From contig NZ_ATDN01000015.1 in assembly GCF_004014805.1 (NCBI RefSeq), positions 1 to 64,000 of the forward strand: a stretch of 64,000 nt of DNA, in the 5' to 3' direction. A model generated the notes under the pieces. It did no database searches. It saw nothing but the letters and a program-made list of their open reading frames with translations, and was not told the DNA's origin. This document shows positions 24,792 through 35,617 of the stretch, in pieces; positions within the stretch are counted from its first letter, which is position 1, and every line of letters begins with the position of its first letter. Source of the stretch: Mycolicibacterium elephantis DSM 44368. GTDB lineage: Bacteria; Actinomycetota; Actinomycetes; Mycobacteriales; Mycobacteriaceae. The translations under genes were made by a program, and so were the position numbers.

Positions 24792-24846
24792 GGGTGGGAA
24801 ATGCTCGGACGACGAGCGCGCTTCCGGGTCGGGCCATACTGGTTTG

Positions 24847-26580
24847 ATGAGACCTGACTATGACGTCTTGATCATCGGCTCGGGGTTCGGCGGAAGCGTG
24901 ACCGCGCTGCGGCTCACCGAGAAGGGCTACCGGGTCGGGGTGCTCGAGGCGGGCAGGCGCTTCGCCGACGAGGACTTCGCCAAGACCTCGTGGAACCTGC
25001 GCAAGTTCCTGTGGGCGCCCAAGCTCGGCATGTACGGCATCCAGCGGATCCACCTGCTGCGCAACGTGATGATCCTGGCCGGCGCCGGGGTCGGCGGCGG
25101 ATCGCTGAACTACGCCAACACGCTGTATGTGCCGCCGGACCCGTTCTTCAACGACCCGCAGTGGAAGAACATCACCGACTGGCGCGCGGAGCTGATGCCG
25201 CACTACGACCAGGCGCAGCGCATGCTCGGCGTGGTCACCAACCCGACGTTCACCGACGCCGACCGCATCGTCAAGGAAGTCGCCGACGAGATGGGCGTCG
25301 GCCACACCTGGGTGCCCACGCCGGTCGGCGTGTTCTTCGGCCCGGACGGCACCAAGACGCCGGGCAAGACGGTGCCCGACCCGTACTTCGGCGGGGCGGG
25401 CCCGGCGCGCACCGGCTGCATCGAGGGCGGCGAGTGCATGACCGGCTGCCGCCACAACGCCAAGAACACGTTGGTGAAGAACTATCTGTACCTGGCCGAA
25501 AAGGCTGGGGCAGAAGTGATTCCGATGAGAACCGTCACCGGTTTCCAGCAGCGCGCGGACGGCTTGTGGGAGGTCGACACGGTCCGCACCGGCGCCTGGG
25601 TGCGCAGGAAGAAGAGCACGCTCACCGCCACGCACGTGGTGCTGGCCGCGGGCACCTGGGGCACACAGAAGCTGCTGTTCAAGATGCGCGACAACGGCAA
25701 GCTGCCCAAGCTGTCCGATCGTCTGGGGGTGCTGACGCGGACCAACTCCGAGTCGATCGTCGGCGCGGGCAAGTACAAGGTGTCGCCTGATCTCGACCTC
25801 ACGCACGGCGTCGCGATCACGTCGTCCATCCATCCGACTCCGGACACCCACATCGAGCCGGTGCGTTACGGCAAGGGCTCCAACGCCATGGGCCTGCTGC
25901 AGACGCTGATGACCGACGGCGACGGGCCGGAAGGCACCGATGTGCCGCGCTGGCGGCAGTTCATCCGCAACGCGGCCGCCAACCCGCGCGGGACGCTGCG
26001 CATGCTCAACGTCAGGCGATGGAGCGAGCGCACCGTCATCGCGCTGGTCATGCAGCACCTGGACAACTCGATCACCACGTTCACCGAGCGCACCAAACTC
26101 GGGTACCGTCGGATGACCAGCAAGCAGGGCCACGGTGAACCCAACCCGACGTGGATTCCGGTCGGCAACGAGGTCACCCGCCGCATCGCCGAGAAGATCG
26201 ACGGCGTCGCGGGCGGCACCTGGGGCGAGCTGTTCAACATCCCGTTGACCGCGCACTTCCTCGGCGGCGCGGCGATCGGCGACAGCCCGCGGACCGGCGT
26301 CATCGACCCGTATCAGCGGGTCTACGGCTATCCGACGCTGTCGGTGCACGACGGGGCGGCGATTTCGGCGAATCTCGGTGTGAACCCGTCGCTTTCGATA
26401 ACCGCACAGGCCGAGAGGGCGGCGTCGCTGTGGCCCAACAAGGGCGAGGATGATCTGCGTCCCGCGCAGGGGCAACCGTACAAGCGGCTCGCGCCGATCC
26501 CGCCGAAGCATCCGGCGGTGCCCGCCGACGCGCCCGCGGCACTGCGGTTGCCGATCGAACCGGTCAGCTCGACTGGTTGA
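24847..26580 (+). CDS. choD: GMC-type flavoprotein annotated as cholesterol oxidase ChoD
   Basis: The product is 577 residues from ATG 24847. The FAD fold is at the N-terminus ([17 protein letters not shown]), with the GMC motif [16 protein letters not shown] near 80-95 and a C-terminal domain with [20 protein letters not shown] and [13 protein letters not shown]. It matches Rv3409c closely. The M. tuberculosis protein has a cysteine-rich segment (GCLECGCCMTGC) that here reads [12 protein letters not shown], so two cysteines are lost. Cholesterol oxidase activity of this family has been questioned; it is better called a sterol-oxidase-like oxidoreductase. Confidence 0.92.
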   Translation: MRPDYDVLIIGSGFGGSVTALRLTEKGYRVGVLEAGRRFADEDFAKTSWNLRKFLWAPKLGMYGIQRIHLLRNVMILAGAGVGGGSLNYANTLYVPPDPFFNDPQWKNITDWRAELMPHYDQAQRMLGVVTNPTFTDADRIVKEVADEMGVGHTWVPTPVGVFFGPDGTKTPGKTVPDPYFGGAGPARTGCIEGGECMTGCRHNAKNTLVKNYLYLAEKAGAEVIPMRTVTGFQQRADGLWEVDTVRTGAWVRRKKSTLTATHVVLAAGTWGTQKLLFKMRDNGKLPKLSDRLGVLTRTNSESIVGAGKYKVSPDLDLTHGVAITSSIHPTPDTHIEPVRYGKGSNAMGLLQTLMTDGDGPEGTDVPRWRQFIRNAAANPRGTLRMLNVRRWSERTVIALVMQHLDNSITTFTERTKLGYRRMTSKQGHGEPNPTWIPVGNEVTRRIAEKIDGVAGGTWGELFNIPLTAHFLGGAAIGDSPRTGVIDPYQRVYGYPTLSVHDGAAISANLGVNPSLSITAQAERAASLWPNKGEDDLRPAQGQPYKRLAPIPPKHPAVPADAPAALRLPIEPVSSTG

Positions 26581-26650
26581 GCCGCCGCCGATCTGGGTAT
26601 GCAGTGCCCCATCGGGGGCCACCGGACGCGGTATAGGGAAGGTTCCGGCC

Positions 26651-27310
26651 ATGCGCACCGCATATCACGAGCAGTTGTCGGCACTGTGCGCCCAGTTGGC
26701 CGAGATGTGCGGCCTGACCGCCGCGGCGATGGAGCGCGCGACGACGGCCCTGCTCGACGCCGACCTGACCTTGGCAGAGCAGGTCATCGCCGACCACGAG
26801 CACATCGCGATGTTGAATCGGCGCGCCGAGGAGACCGCGATCCGGCTGCTCGCGCTGCAGCAACCGGTGGCGGGGGAACTGCGCACCATCGTCGGTTCCA
26901 TCCGGATCAGCGCCGACATCGAGCGGATGGGCGCGCTCGCGGTGCACGTCGCGAGCATCTCCCGGCTGCGCCACCCCGAGTGCGCGCTGCCCGACGAGGT
27001 GCGTGCCAGCTTCGCCGAGATGGGTTCCAGGGCCGTGCGACTGGCCAGAATCGCGCAGGAAGTGCTGATCGCGCCGGATCCCGACAAGGCGGCCCGGTTA
27101 CACGACGAGGACGACGCGGTCGACGACGAGCACCGTCATCTGTTCACGCTGTTGCTCGACCACAAGTGGCAGGACGGCGTCTGCTCTGCCGTCGACGTGG
27201 CGCTGCTCGGCCGCTACTACGAGCGGTTCGCCGACCACGCGGTGGAGATCGGGCGTCGGGTCATCTTCGAGGCCACCGGCGGCCTGCCCGTCGGCAAGCA
27301 GATGGCCTAG
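26651..27310 (+). CDS. phoU: PhoU-like phosphate signalling regulator
   Basis: The product is 219 residues, almost all helical, with two PhoU three-helix repeats. The metal-site motifs are recognisable but changed: [15 protein letters not shown] (usually ERIGDLA, so the Asp is lost in repeat 1) and [21 protein letters not shown] (intact Asp) in repeat 2. PhoU/PhoY proteins link the Pst phosphate transporter to SenX3-RegX3. It is not next to pst genes here, so the partner is unknown. It overlaps the converging phosphorylase gene by 4 bases. Confidence 0.85.
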   Translation: MRTAYHEQLSALCAQLAEMCGLTAAAMERATTALLDADLTLAEQVIADHEHIAMLNRRAEETAIRLLALQQPVAGELRTIVGSIRISADIERMGALAVHVASISRLRHPECALPDEVRASFAEMGSRAVRLARIAQEVLIAPDPDKAARLHDEDDAVDDEHRHLFTLLLDHKWQDGVCSAVDVALLGRYYERFADHAVEIGRRVIFEATGGLPVGKQMA

Positions 27311-29664
27311 CCGGAGGTCTTGTGGCGCATCGGCGCGCGGCCGGGGGGCTGTTGCGGCGGTGGCAGCAACGGTTCGATGGGCCTGACGGCGACCGTCGTC
27401 GGATGTTGGGTCTTGAGTTCGAGGTCTTCGCCGGCATGGCGGATCGTCAGCGACGTGTCGGGCCCGTCGCGAAGGGTGTAGGTGACGTCTTCGTGGTTGA
27501 CGTCGACGGTGAGCCGAAAGTTCTTCCAGCGCAACCGGAATTTCAGGCGTTTGAGCGTCGCGGGTAGGCGGGGGTCGAGCGCCAGCACGTCTTCGTCGTC
27601 GCGTAGCCCGCCGAAGCCGGCCACCAGCGCCGACCAGGTGCCGGCGAGCGAGGCCATGTGGAGACCGTCGCGGGTGTTGTGGTGCAGATTGCGCAGGTCG
27701 ATCATCGCGGCCTCGTACGTGTAGTCGTGGGCCAACTCCAGATGCCCGACCGCTGCGCACATCACCGCTTGTGTGCAGGCCGAAAGCGACGAGTCGCGGG
27801 CTGTGCGCCGTTCGTAGTAGTCGACGTTGCGCGCCATCTGCTCCGGGGTGAAAGCGTGGCTCTCCCAATGCATCGCGAGCACCAGGTCGGCCTGCTTGAC
27901 GACCTGCTGCGGGTACAGCCGCACGTACGGTTCGTGCAGCAGCAGGGGATAGGCGGTGTTGCTTGTGAAGTCCCACTCCCGCAACGTGGTGAACCCCTCG
28001 CACTGCGGGTGTACGCCCAGTTCCTCGTCGAACGGAATGTGAACGGTCTCAGCGGCATGACGCCACGCGGCGATCTCCTCGGCGGTGACGTCCATGTCGT
28101 TGGCCGCGTCGGGGTGCCGAAGGCAGGCGTCGGCCGCCGCGCGCAGGTTGCGCGCCGCCATCAGGTTGGTGAACACGTTGTCGCGCACCACCGCGGTGTA
28201 CTCGTCGGGACCCGTGACGCCGTCGATGTGCCACACCCCGTGCCGGTCGTGCTGACCGAGCGAGAGCCACATCCTGGCCGTCTCCACCAGCACCTTCAGC
28301 CCGCACTCGCGCTCCAGCGAATCATCGCCCGTCACAACGCGATACCGCTCGAACGCCATCGCGATATCCGCGTTGACGTGGAAAGCCGCTGTGCCCGCCG
28401 GCCAGTATGCCGAGCACTCCTCACCACGGATCGTGCGCCACGGGAACGCGGCCCCCTTGAGGTCGAGCAGCTCGGCGCGCTCTTTGGCCAGATCCAGCGT
28501 TGAGGCGCGCCACCGCAGCGCATCGGCGGCGGCATAGGGCGCCGTATAGGTGAGCAGCGGAAGCACGAAACCCTCGGTGTCCCAGAACGCGTGACCGTCA
28601 TAGCCGGTTCCGGTCAACCCCTTGCTGGGAATCGCGCGCCGCTCGGCGCGCGCGCTTGCCTGCAGCACGTGAAACAACGCGAACCGCACGGCCTGCTGGA
28701 TGTGGGAATCGCCTTCCACTTCGACGTCGGCGCAGTCCCAGAAGTCGTCGAGATAGGCGCGCTGGGCGTCCAGCAGGCCCTGCCAACCGGTGTATTCGGC
28801 ACCGCTGAGCGCACCCGCGACCTGGTCGCGCAACGCCGGGCGGGACCGCAGGCTCGACCACGCGTAGCCCAGATACTTGCGGATGCGCAGCCGCTGCCCG
28901 GGCCGCAGCCCGCAGATGATCGTGGTGCGGGCCCAGTCCTCTGAGGTGTCGGTGCTCACCTCGACACGGCCGGGCACGTCGATTTCGTGGTCCATCGCGG
29001 CGGCCATCATCAACTGGCTCGCGCGTGTGCGGTGGATGAGGACCGCGCCGTTGACGGTGCTTTCCTGGTGCACCGCCTCCAGCGGGCGGTTGAGCACGGC
29101 CGCGACCCGCGGGTCGGCGGAGGTGGGTGGCAGGTCCTCGTTGGCCACCAGTTCGGACTGCACGGTGATGCGGGCGAACTGTTCGACGGCCTCGACAATG
29201 TACTCGATCGCGGCCACACCGCGCTGGTCAAGCGACACCAGGCGGGTGGAGACGACCTTGACCTCCTTGCCCACCGGTGACCGCCACCGCACGTTTCGGG
29301 TCAGCGTGCCGGCGCGCATGTCCAGCACGCGTTCATGCTCGAGCAGGTCGCCGTAGCGGACGTCGAACGGTTCGTCGTCGACCAGCAGGCGCAGCAGCTT
29401 GCCGTTGGTGACGTTGACGATCGTCTGGCCGGCTTCCGGATACCCGTAGCCCGCCTCGGCATAGGGCAACGGACGAACCTCGTAGAACGAGTTCAGGTAG
29501 GTGCCCGGAATGCTGTGTGGCTCGCCTTCATCGAGGTTGGCGCGTATGCCGATGTGGCCATTGGACAAGGCGAAGATCGACTCCGATTCGTCCAGAATCG
29601 ATAGATCAAGCGAGGTTTCGCGGATGTGCCACGGCTCTACCGGATAAAGCTCGTCGGTCATCAT
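27307..29664 (-). CDS. glycoside hydrolase family 65 disaccharide phosphorylase (Rv3401-like)
   Basis: The product is 785 residues, normal for GH65. The N-terminal beta domain (1-290) is followed by the helical barrel with [16 protein letters not shown] (354-369) and the catalytic acid Glu488 in [11 protein letters not shown]; a C-terminal beta domain ends it. These enzymes split trehalose, maltose or kojibiose with phosphate to glucose and beta-glucose-1-phosphate. The phosphate-binding loop can be expected near 620-650. The gene overlaps the upstream beta-phosphoglucomutase gene by 4 bases, which supports the phosphorylase reaction. The actual sugar is not determined. Confidence 0.9.
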   Translation of the reverse strand: MMTDELYPVEPWHIRETSLDLSILDESESIFALSNGHIGIRANLDEGEPHSIPGTYLNSFYEVRPLPYAEAGYGYPEAGQTIVNVTNGKLLRLLVDDEPFDVRYGDLLEHERVLDMRAGTLTRNVRWRSPVGKEVKVVSTRLVSLDQRGVAAIEYIVEAVEQFARITVQSELVANEDLPPTSADPRVAAVLNRPLEAVHQESTVNGAVLIHRTRASQLMMAAAMDHEIDVPGRVEVSTDTSEDWARTTIICGLRPGQRLRIRKYLGYAWSSLRSRPALRDQVAGALSGAEYTGWQGLLDAQRAYLDDFWDCADVEVEGDSHIQQAVRFALFHVLQASARAERRAIPSKGLTGTGYDGHAFWDTEGFVLPLLTYTAPYAAADALRWRASTLDLAKERAELLDLKGAAFPWRTIRGEECSAYWPAGTAAFHVNADIAMAFERYRVVTGDDSLERECGLKVLVETARMWLSLGQHDRHGVWHIDGVTGPDEYTAVVRDNVFTNLMAARNLRAAADACLRHPDAANDMDVTAEEIAAWRHAAETVHIPFDEELGVHPQCEGFTTLREWDFTSNTAYPLLLHEPYVRLYPQQVVKQADLVLAMHWESHAFTPEQMARNVDYYERRTARDSSLSACTQAVMCAAVGHLELAHDYTYEAAMIDLRNLHHNTRDGLHMASLAGTWSALVAGFGGLRDDEDVLALDPRLPATLKRLKFRLRWKNFRLTVDVNHEDVTYTLRDGPDTSLTIRHAGEDLELKTQHPTTVAVRPIEPLLPPPQQPPGRAPMRHKTSG

Positions 29665-30401
29665 TGCGTGAGAAGCTCCATCAGGTCGGCCACGACGATA
29701 TCGGCACCGCTGCGGCGCAGAGCCTCCGCATGCCCGACGCGGTCCACTCCGACCACGTAGCCGAAGTTACCAGCCCGCCCCGCGGCCACTCCGGCGATCG
29801 CGTCCTCGAACACCGCGCACTCGCCGGGTTGGACGCCGAGCAGTTGCGCCGCCCGCAGAAACGAGTCCGGGGCGGGCTTACCGGGAATGTTCTCCTCCCG
29901 CAGGACCACACCGTCGACCCGGTGCTGGACGAACTTGTCCAGACCGGTCACCTCGAGCACCTCGCGGGTGTTCGCGCTCGAGGACACCACCGCGACGCCG
30001 AAGCCCGCGTCGATCACCGCCTCCAGGTAGCGCCGCGAGCCATCGAACACCGTCACACCCTCGGCGCGCAACACCTGGTGAAACATCTCGTTCTTGCGGT
30101 TGCCGAGGCCGAACACGGTCTCCGTGTCGGGACCGTCGTCGGGGCTCCCGTCGGGCAGCTCGATGCCGCGGCTGGCAAGGAAGGAGCGCACCCCGTCCTC
30201 GCGCTTCTTGCCGTCGACGTAGCGCAGGTAGTCGGCGTCGACGTCGAACGGCACGAACGGCTCGCCGCTGCGTTGCGCACGGGCACGCAGGAAGTCGTCG
30301 AACATGGCCTGCCACGCCTTCTTGTGCACGCTGGCCGTGTCGGTCAGCACCCCGTCCAGGTCGAACAGGCAGGCGCGGATGTGTTTCGGCAGACCATGCA
30401 C
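29661..30401 (-). CDS. pgmB: beta-phosphoglucomutase (HAD superfamily, Rv3400-like)
   Basis: The product is 246 residues. HAD motifs are clear: [11 protein letters not shown] with nucleophile Asp14 and Asp16, [15 protein letters not shown] with Lys, and [12 protein letters not shown]. The cap domain (about 25-115) includes the specificity region. It should turn beta-glucose-1-phosphate into glucose-6-phosphate. It is the first gene of the two-gene unit with the GH65 phosphorylase, joined by an ATGA overlap. Its promoter lies in the gap to guaA, which is divergent. Confidence 0.92.
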   Translation of the reverse strand: MHGLPKHIRACLFDLDGVLTDTASVHKKAWQAMFDDFLRARAQRSGEPFVPFDVDADYLRYVDGKKREDGVRSFLASRGIELPDGSPDDGPDTETVFGLGNRKNEMFHQVLRAEGVTVFDGSRRYLEAVIDAGFGVAVVSSSANTREVLEVTGLDKFVQHRVDGVVLREENIPGKPAPDSFLRAAQLLGVQPGECAVFEDAIAGVAAGRAGNFGYVVGVDRVGHAEALRRSGADIVVADLMELLTQ

Positions 30402-30523
30402 GGTGGTCCTCGCTTCGAGCGTCGTGGTCGTCGGACGGGTACGGGCCGTTTACGGGCTATTGTCTGTCACCATTCCCACTTCGTGGCGCAGGTAACGAGG
30501 AGCGACGTTTTGTTCGCGCCAAC

Positions 30524-30529
30524 TAGACT
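30524..30529 (+). promoter_or_regulatory. guaA -10 box, leaderless start
   Basis: TAGACT fits the mycobacterial -10 consensus TANNNT. It ends six bases before the GTG start of guaA, so transcription should begin at or next to the start codon. No ribosome site precedes the GTG, which agrees with a leaderless mRNA. Confidence 0.6.
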
Positions 30530-30535
30530 GACCGG

Positions 30536-32095
<1,560 letters not shown>

Positions 32096-32161
32096 TTTAG
32101 CCCCCTCGCGCACTGAAAAAGCGCCTTGACGCTGTCGGTGGGGGAGTGTTTACTGACGGTA

Positions 32162-32177
32162 TCGAACATACATTCGA
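32162..32177 (+). promoter_or_regulatory. SOS box (LexA site) of imuA'-imuB
   Basis: TCGAACATACATTCGA matches the mycobacterial LexA consensus TCGAAC-N4-GTTCGA with one mismatch. It lies 37 bases before the AGGAGG-preceded GTG of imuA'. A better, perfectly symmetric box precedes dnaE2 at 41615-41644, so the three mutasome genes share control. Confidence 0.85.
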
Positions 32178-32213
32178 ACAACCGGTGAATCAGATGATAC
32201 AGGAGGTGCTGCT

Positions 32214-32891
32214 GTGACAGCGGCAATGGACCTGGATCGGCGCCAGCTTACCCGCGCTGAACAGGTGGAACACCTGCGTCGCAAGATCGCGGCGGTCTCC
32301 GGCAAGGTGGGGCTCGGACGCAGCGGCGCCGCGCCGTCGACGGACCCGTTGCCGGCCTCGGAAGCTTTGCTGCCGATACCCGAATCCCATGCAGAACTCC
32401 TATCGGAGCCGTTGCCGCGCGGAACGGTGGCAGTGGTGTCGGGGGCGCGGTCGCTGCCGCTGAGCATGGTGGCGGCGGTGACGGCCGACGGCGGACACGC
32501 CGCGATCGTCGGTCAACCCGATGTCGGCCTGCTGGCGGCCGTGGAGATGGGAGCCGATCTGAGCAGGATCGCCGTCATCCCCGAAGCCGGAGCCGACCCG
32601 GTCGAGGTGGCCGCGGTCCTGATGGACGGGATGGACCTGGTGGTGCTCGGCCTGGGCGGGCGCACGGTGCCGGCCACCCGGGCGCGGGCGGTGGTGGCCC
32701 GGGCTCGGCAGAAGGGCTGCACGCTGCTGGTCACCGACGGCGACTGGCAGGGCGCATCCGCCAGGCTGGAGGCCCGGGTCTGCGGTTATGAGATCACCGG
32801 CCCCGCCCGCCCGGGGTTCGGCCGCATCGGCAAGGTGCGGCTGGCCATGCGGGCGATGGGCCGGGCCGGGCTGGCCACGGTCGCACAGTGA
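32214..32891 (+). CDS. imuA': ImuA', SOS mutasome accessory protein
   Basis: The product is 225 residues from GTG 32214 with AGGAGG upstream. It has a RecA-like core ([31 protein letters not shown]) but a degenerate P-loop without GKT, as in other ImuA' proteins. With ImuB and DnaE2 it supports translesion synthesis and induced mutagenesis; ImuB links to it and to the beta clamp. The gene is followed by imuB after seven bases, and the SOS box at 32162 controls both. Confidence 0.9.
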   Translation: MTAAMDLDRRQLTRAEQVEHLRRKIAAVSGKVGLGRSGAAPSTDPLPASEALLPIPESHAELLSEPLPRGTVAVVSGARSLPLSMVAAVTADGGHAAIVGQPDVGLLAAVEMGADLSRIAVIPEAGADPVEVAAVLMDGMDLVVLGLGGRTVPATRARAVVARARQKGCTLLVTDGDWQGASARLEARVCGYEITGPARPGFGRIGKVRLAMRAMGRAGLATVAQ

Positions 32892-32898
32892 GTGTGCG

Positions 32899-34473
32899 AT
32901 GCAGTCCCGCGTTCTGGCCATCTGGTGCATGGACTGGCCCGCGGTCGCCGCGGCCGCCGCGGCGGGCCTACCGCCGACGGCTCCGATCGCGGTGACGTTG
33001 GCCAACCGCGTCATCGCGTGTTCGGCGTCGGCCCGGTCGGCCGGTGTGCGACGCGGACTGCGCCGCCGGGAGTCGCAGGCGCGCTGCCCGGAACTGCATG
33101 TGGTCACCGCCGACCCGGCACGCGACGCCCGCCATTTCGAGGCCGTCACGGCCGCGGTGGACGATCTGGTGCCGCGGGCCGAGGTGCTGCGTCCCGGCCT
33201 GCTGGTGCTGCCGATCCGCGGGGCGGCCCGCTACTTCGGTTCCGAAGAGGCCGCCGCGCAGCGACTGATCGACGCGGTGGCCGCGGCCGGAGCCGAATGC
33301 CAGGTCGGCATCGCCGATCAGCTGCCCACCGCGGTGTTCGCCGCCCGGGCGGGCCGGATCGTCGAACCAGGGGAGGACGCGGCGTTTCTGTCGCCTCTGT
33401 CGATCAGGCAGCTGGCCGCCGAGCCAAGCCTGGCCGACCCCGGACGTCAGGAGCTGGTAGACCTGCTGTGGCGCATGGGGATCCGCAGCATCGGGCAGTT
33501 CGCGGCGCTGTCGCGCAGCGATGTCGCCTCCCGGTTCGGCGCCGACGGGGTGGTGGCGCACCGGTTCGCGTGCGGCGAGCCTGCCCGTGGCCCGTCGGGC
33601 GCAGAGCCCGCCGCCGAACTCGACGCGGTCATGAACTGCGACCCGCCCATCGACCGGGTGGACGCTGCGGCGTTCGCCGGGCGATCGCTGGCCAGCAGCC
33701 TGCATCGAAGCCTCGAGTCGTCCGGGGTGGGATGCACCCGGCTGGCCATCCACGCGGTCTCCGCCAACGGTGAAGAGCTCGAACGGGTTTGGCGCTGCGC
33801 CGAGCCGCTGACCGAGGACGCCACCGCCGACCGGGTGCGCTGGCAGCTCGACGGCTGGCTGAACAGACGCCGTCCCGACGAGCGGCCCACCGCGCCCATC
33901 ACGATGATCCGGTTGCGGCCGGTCGAGGTGGTCTCGGCCGAGGCGCTGCAGCTGCCGCTGTGGGGACCCCCAGCGAAGATGACCGACAGTGCCTATCGCG
34001 CGCTCGTGCGGGTCCAGGGGCTGCTCGGCCCCGAGGCGGTGCAGATGCCCGTGTTGTCCGGCGGTCGGGGGCCCGCCGAGCGCATCACGTTCACACCGTT
34101 GGGCGACGAGCAGGTGCCGCGGGCCGATCCCCGCCAGCCGTGGCCCGGTCAGCTGCCCGAACCGTCACCGACCGTGCTGCTCGACGACCCGGTCGAGTTG
34201 GTCGACGCCGACGGCAATCCGGTGCGGGTGACCGCCCGCGGACTGTTCTCCACCGACCCGTGGCAGCTGGTGGCGCCCGGTAAAGGTGGTCGGAACGGCC
34301 GGCTGGCCTGGTGGGCGGGGCCGTGGCCCGTCGACGAGCGGTGGTGGGATCCCCAGCGGGCCAAGGTGGGGAGGACGGCACGCGCGCAGGTGCTGCTCGA
34401 TACCGAGCCGGCGCAGGCCCTGCTGCTGTGTTACCGGCAGCGGCGCTGGTATCTCGAAGGCATCTACGAGTAG
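32899..34473 (+). CDS. imuB: ImuB, catalytically inactive Y-family polymerase
   Basis: The product is 524 residues from ATG 32899. The Y-family fold is recognisable, but the catalytic acids are gone: the first motif reads AIWCMDWP instead of the usual I-D-M-D, and the second (S-x-D-E) region reads LPIRGAARYFG. The beta-clamp motif QLPLWG is at 351-356, as in M. tuberculosis ImuB. The long C-terminus (about 380-524) binds ImuA' and DnaE2 in known systems. It is therefore a hub protein, not a polymerase. Confidence 0.93.
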   Translation: MQSRVLAIWCMDWPAVAAAAAAGLPPTAPIAVTLANRVIACSASARSAGVRRGLRRRESQARCPELHVVTADPARDARHFEAVTAAVDDLVPRAEVLRPGLLVLPIRGAARYFGSEEAAAQRLIDAVAAAGAECQVGIADQLPTAVFAARAGRIVEPGEDAAFLSPLSIRQLAAEPSLADPGRQELVDLLWRMGIRSIGQFAALSRSDVASRFGADGVVAHRFACGEPARGPSGAEPAAELDAVMNCDPPIDRVDAAAFAGRSLASSLHRSLESSGVGCTRLAIHAVSANGEELERVWRCAEPLTEDATADRVRWQLDGWLNRRRPDERPTAPITMIRLRPVEVVSAEALQLPLWGPPAKMTDSAYRALVRVQGLLGPEAVQMPVLSGGRGPAERITFTPLGDEQVPRADPRQPWPGQLPEPSPTVLLDDPVELVDADGNPVRVTARGLFSTDPWQLVAPGKGGRNGRLAWWAGPWPVDERWWDPQRAKVGRTARAQVLLDTEPAQALLLCYRQRRWYLEGIYE

Positions 34474-34487
34474 CCCTCTTTTTGCGC

Positions 34488-34543
34488 GAGCAGACGTGAA
34501 AACCCCCACAATGGGGTGTTTTCAGGGGTTTTCACGTCTGCTC
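34488..34543. terminator. 19-bp perfect inverted repeat between converging imuB and iunH
   Basis: GAGCAGACGTGAAAACCCC (34488-34506) pairs perfectly with its complement at 34525-34543 around an 18-base loop. It lies between two converging genes, so it probably ends both transcripts. Similar GAGCAGACG-type palindromes recur between mycobacterial genes and may be a dispersed repeat family. Confidence 0.75.
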
Positions 34544-34555
34544 ACCGAAAGGAAG

Positions 34556-35593
34556 TCAGCGCAGGCGCTTGGCGAAGGCGCCGACGCGCGCGATGAACCG
34601 CTCGAAGAACGCCGCCGGATCGACGTCGACACCGACCAGCGCGTTGGGTTCCCGGCCCCAGCGGTGGCTCCAGTCCGCGATCGTCATCCCCCGGGTCAGC
34701 GTGCCCGTCAACTCGACGTCGACCGTGGTCGGCCGGCACCGGACCAGATCGGGGTCCAACGCCACCGCCGCCGCCAACGGGTCGTGCAGGTGTGCCAGAT
34801 AACCCTCGCTCTGGGAATAGTGGAACTCGAAGTAGAACCGCATCGCGTCCTCGAGCACCGCGATCAACGGGTTGTCCGCCGCCGAGCGCGTGCCCGGGTC
34901 GTCGCGCGGGCTCATCGGCGCCGACGACGACTCCGCGGCCGCCGCCAACCTGCCCAGCAGCTCGGGTGTCAGCACGATGTGCTCGGTCAAGTTGAGCCCC
35001 AACACAATCGGCAGATGTGCGGGCGGTTCGCCGCCCCATGACCCACCCCACTCCGCGAACACCTCGGCCGCGGCTTCGGGGTCCACGCTGACGTTCCACT
35101 CGGCCACCGGCGTGGTGTTGCCGCGGTAGTCGAACGCACCGCCCATGATCACCAGCCGGCGCAGCAGTCGCGGCAGGGCCGGCTCGCTGCGCAGCGCCAG
35201 CGCCAGGTTCGTCAACGGACCGGTGGCCACGCCGATCAGCTCACCGGGATGCTCCCGGGCCGCCCGCACCCACGCCTGCGCGGCGTCGTACTCGGTGAGC
35301 CTGCGATCGGGCGCGGGCAGTTGCGCATAGCCCATGCCCTCGGGGCCGTGGGTGTCCTCGGCGGTGCGCAGCGGTGCGGTGAGCGGCTTCGCCGAGCCCC
35401 TCGACACCGGGACGTCGACGCCGCACAAGTCCAGCAGCGCAAGGTTGTTCGTGCAGACCTGTTCCACCCCGACGTTTCCGGCGGTCGAAGCGATGCCGAC
35501 AACCTCGGCGTCATCGCTTGCGAACAGGTACACCAGCGCCATCGCGTCGTCGACTCCGGTGTCCACGTCGACGAAGACCGGCAGCGCGCTCAC
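34556..35593 (-). CDS. iunH: inosine-uridine preferring nucleoside hydrolase
   Basis: The product is 345 residues from GTG 35593; a GTG at 35617 directly abuts the upstream stop and is the alternative. The calcium-binding DVDTGVDDA motif (9-17), GGAFDYRGN and EWNVSVDPEAA, and the later HDPLAAAVAL are family features. It splits nucleosides into base and ribose. It follows acrA1 on the same strand, and the two may be co-transcribed. Substrate preference is not clear from the sequence. Confidence 0.9.
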   Translation of the reverse strand: MSALPVFVDVDTGVDDAMALVYLFASDDAEVVGIASTAGNVGVEQVCTNNLALLDLCGVDVPVSRGSAKPLTAPLRTAEDTHGPEGMGYAQLPAPDRRLTEYDAAQAWVRAAREHPGELIGVATGPLTNLALALRSEPALPRLLRRLVIMGGAFDYRGNTTPVAEWNVSVDPEAAAEVFAEWGGSWGGEPPAHLPIVLGLNLTEHIVLTPELLGRLAAAAESSSAPMSPRDDPGTRSAADNPLIAVLEDAMRFYFEFHYSQSEGYLAHLHDPLAAAVALDPDLVRCRPTTVDVELTGTLTRGMTIADWSHRWGREPNALVGVDVDPAAFFERFIARVGAFAKRLR

Positions 35594-35617
35594 GCCGCCA
35601 ACGATAGGCCGGGGCAC

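Noticed and set aside
24760..26658. 632-codon minus-strand frame opposite choD
   Set aside because: Shadow of choD; composition Arg/His/Asp-rich, no domain, and the plus-strand product is unmistakable.
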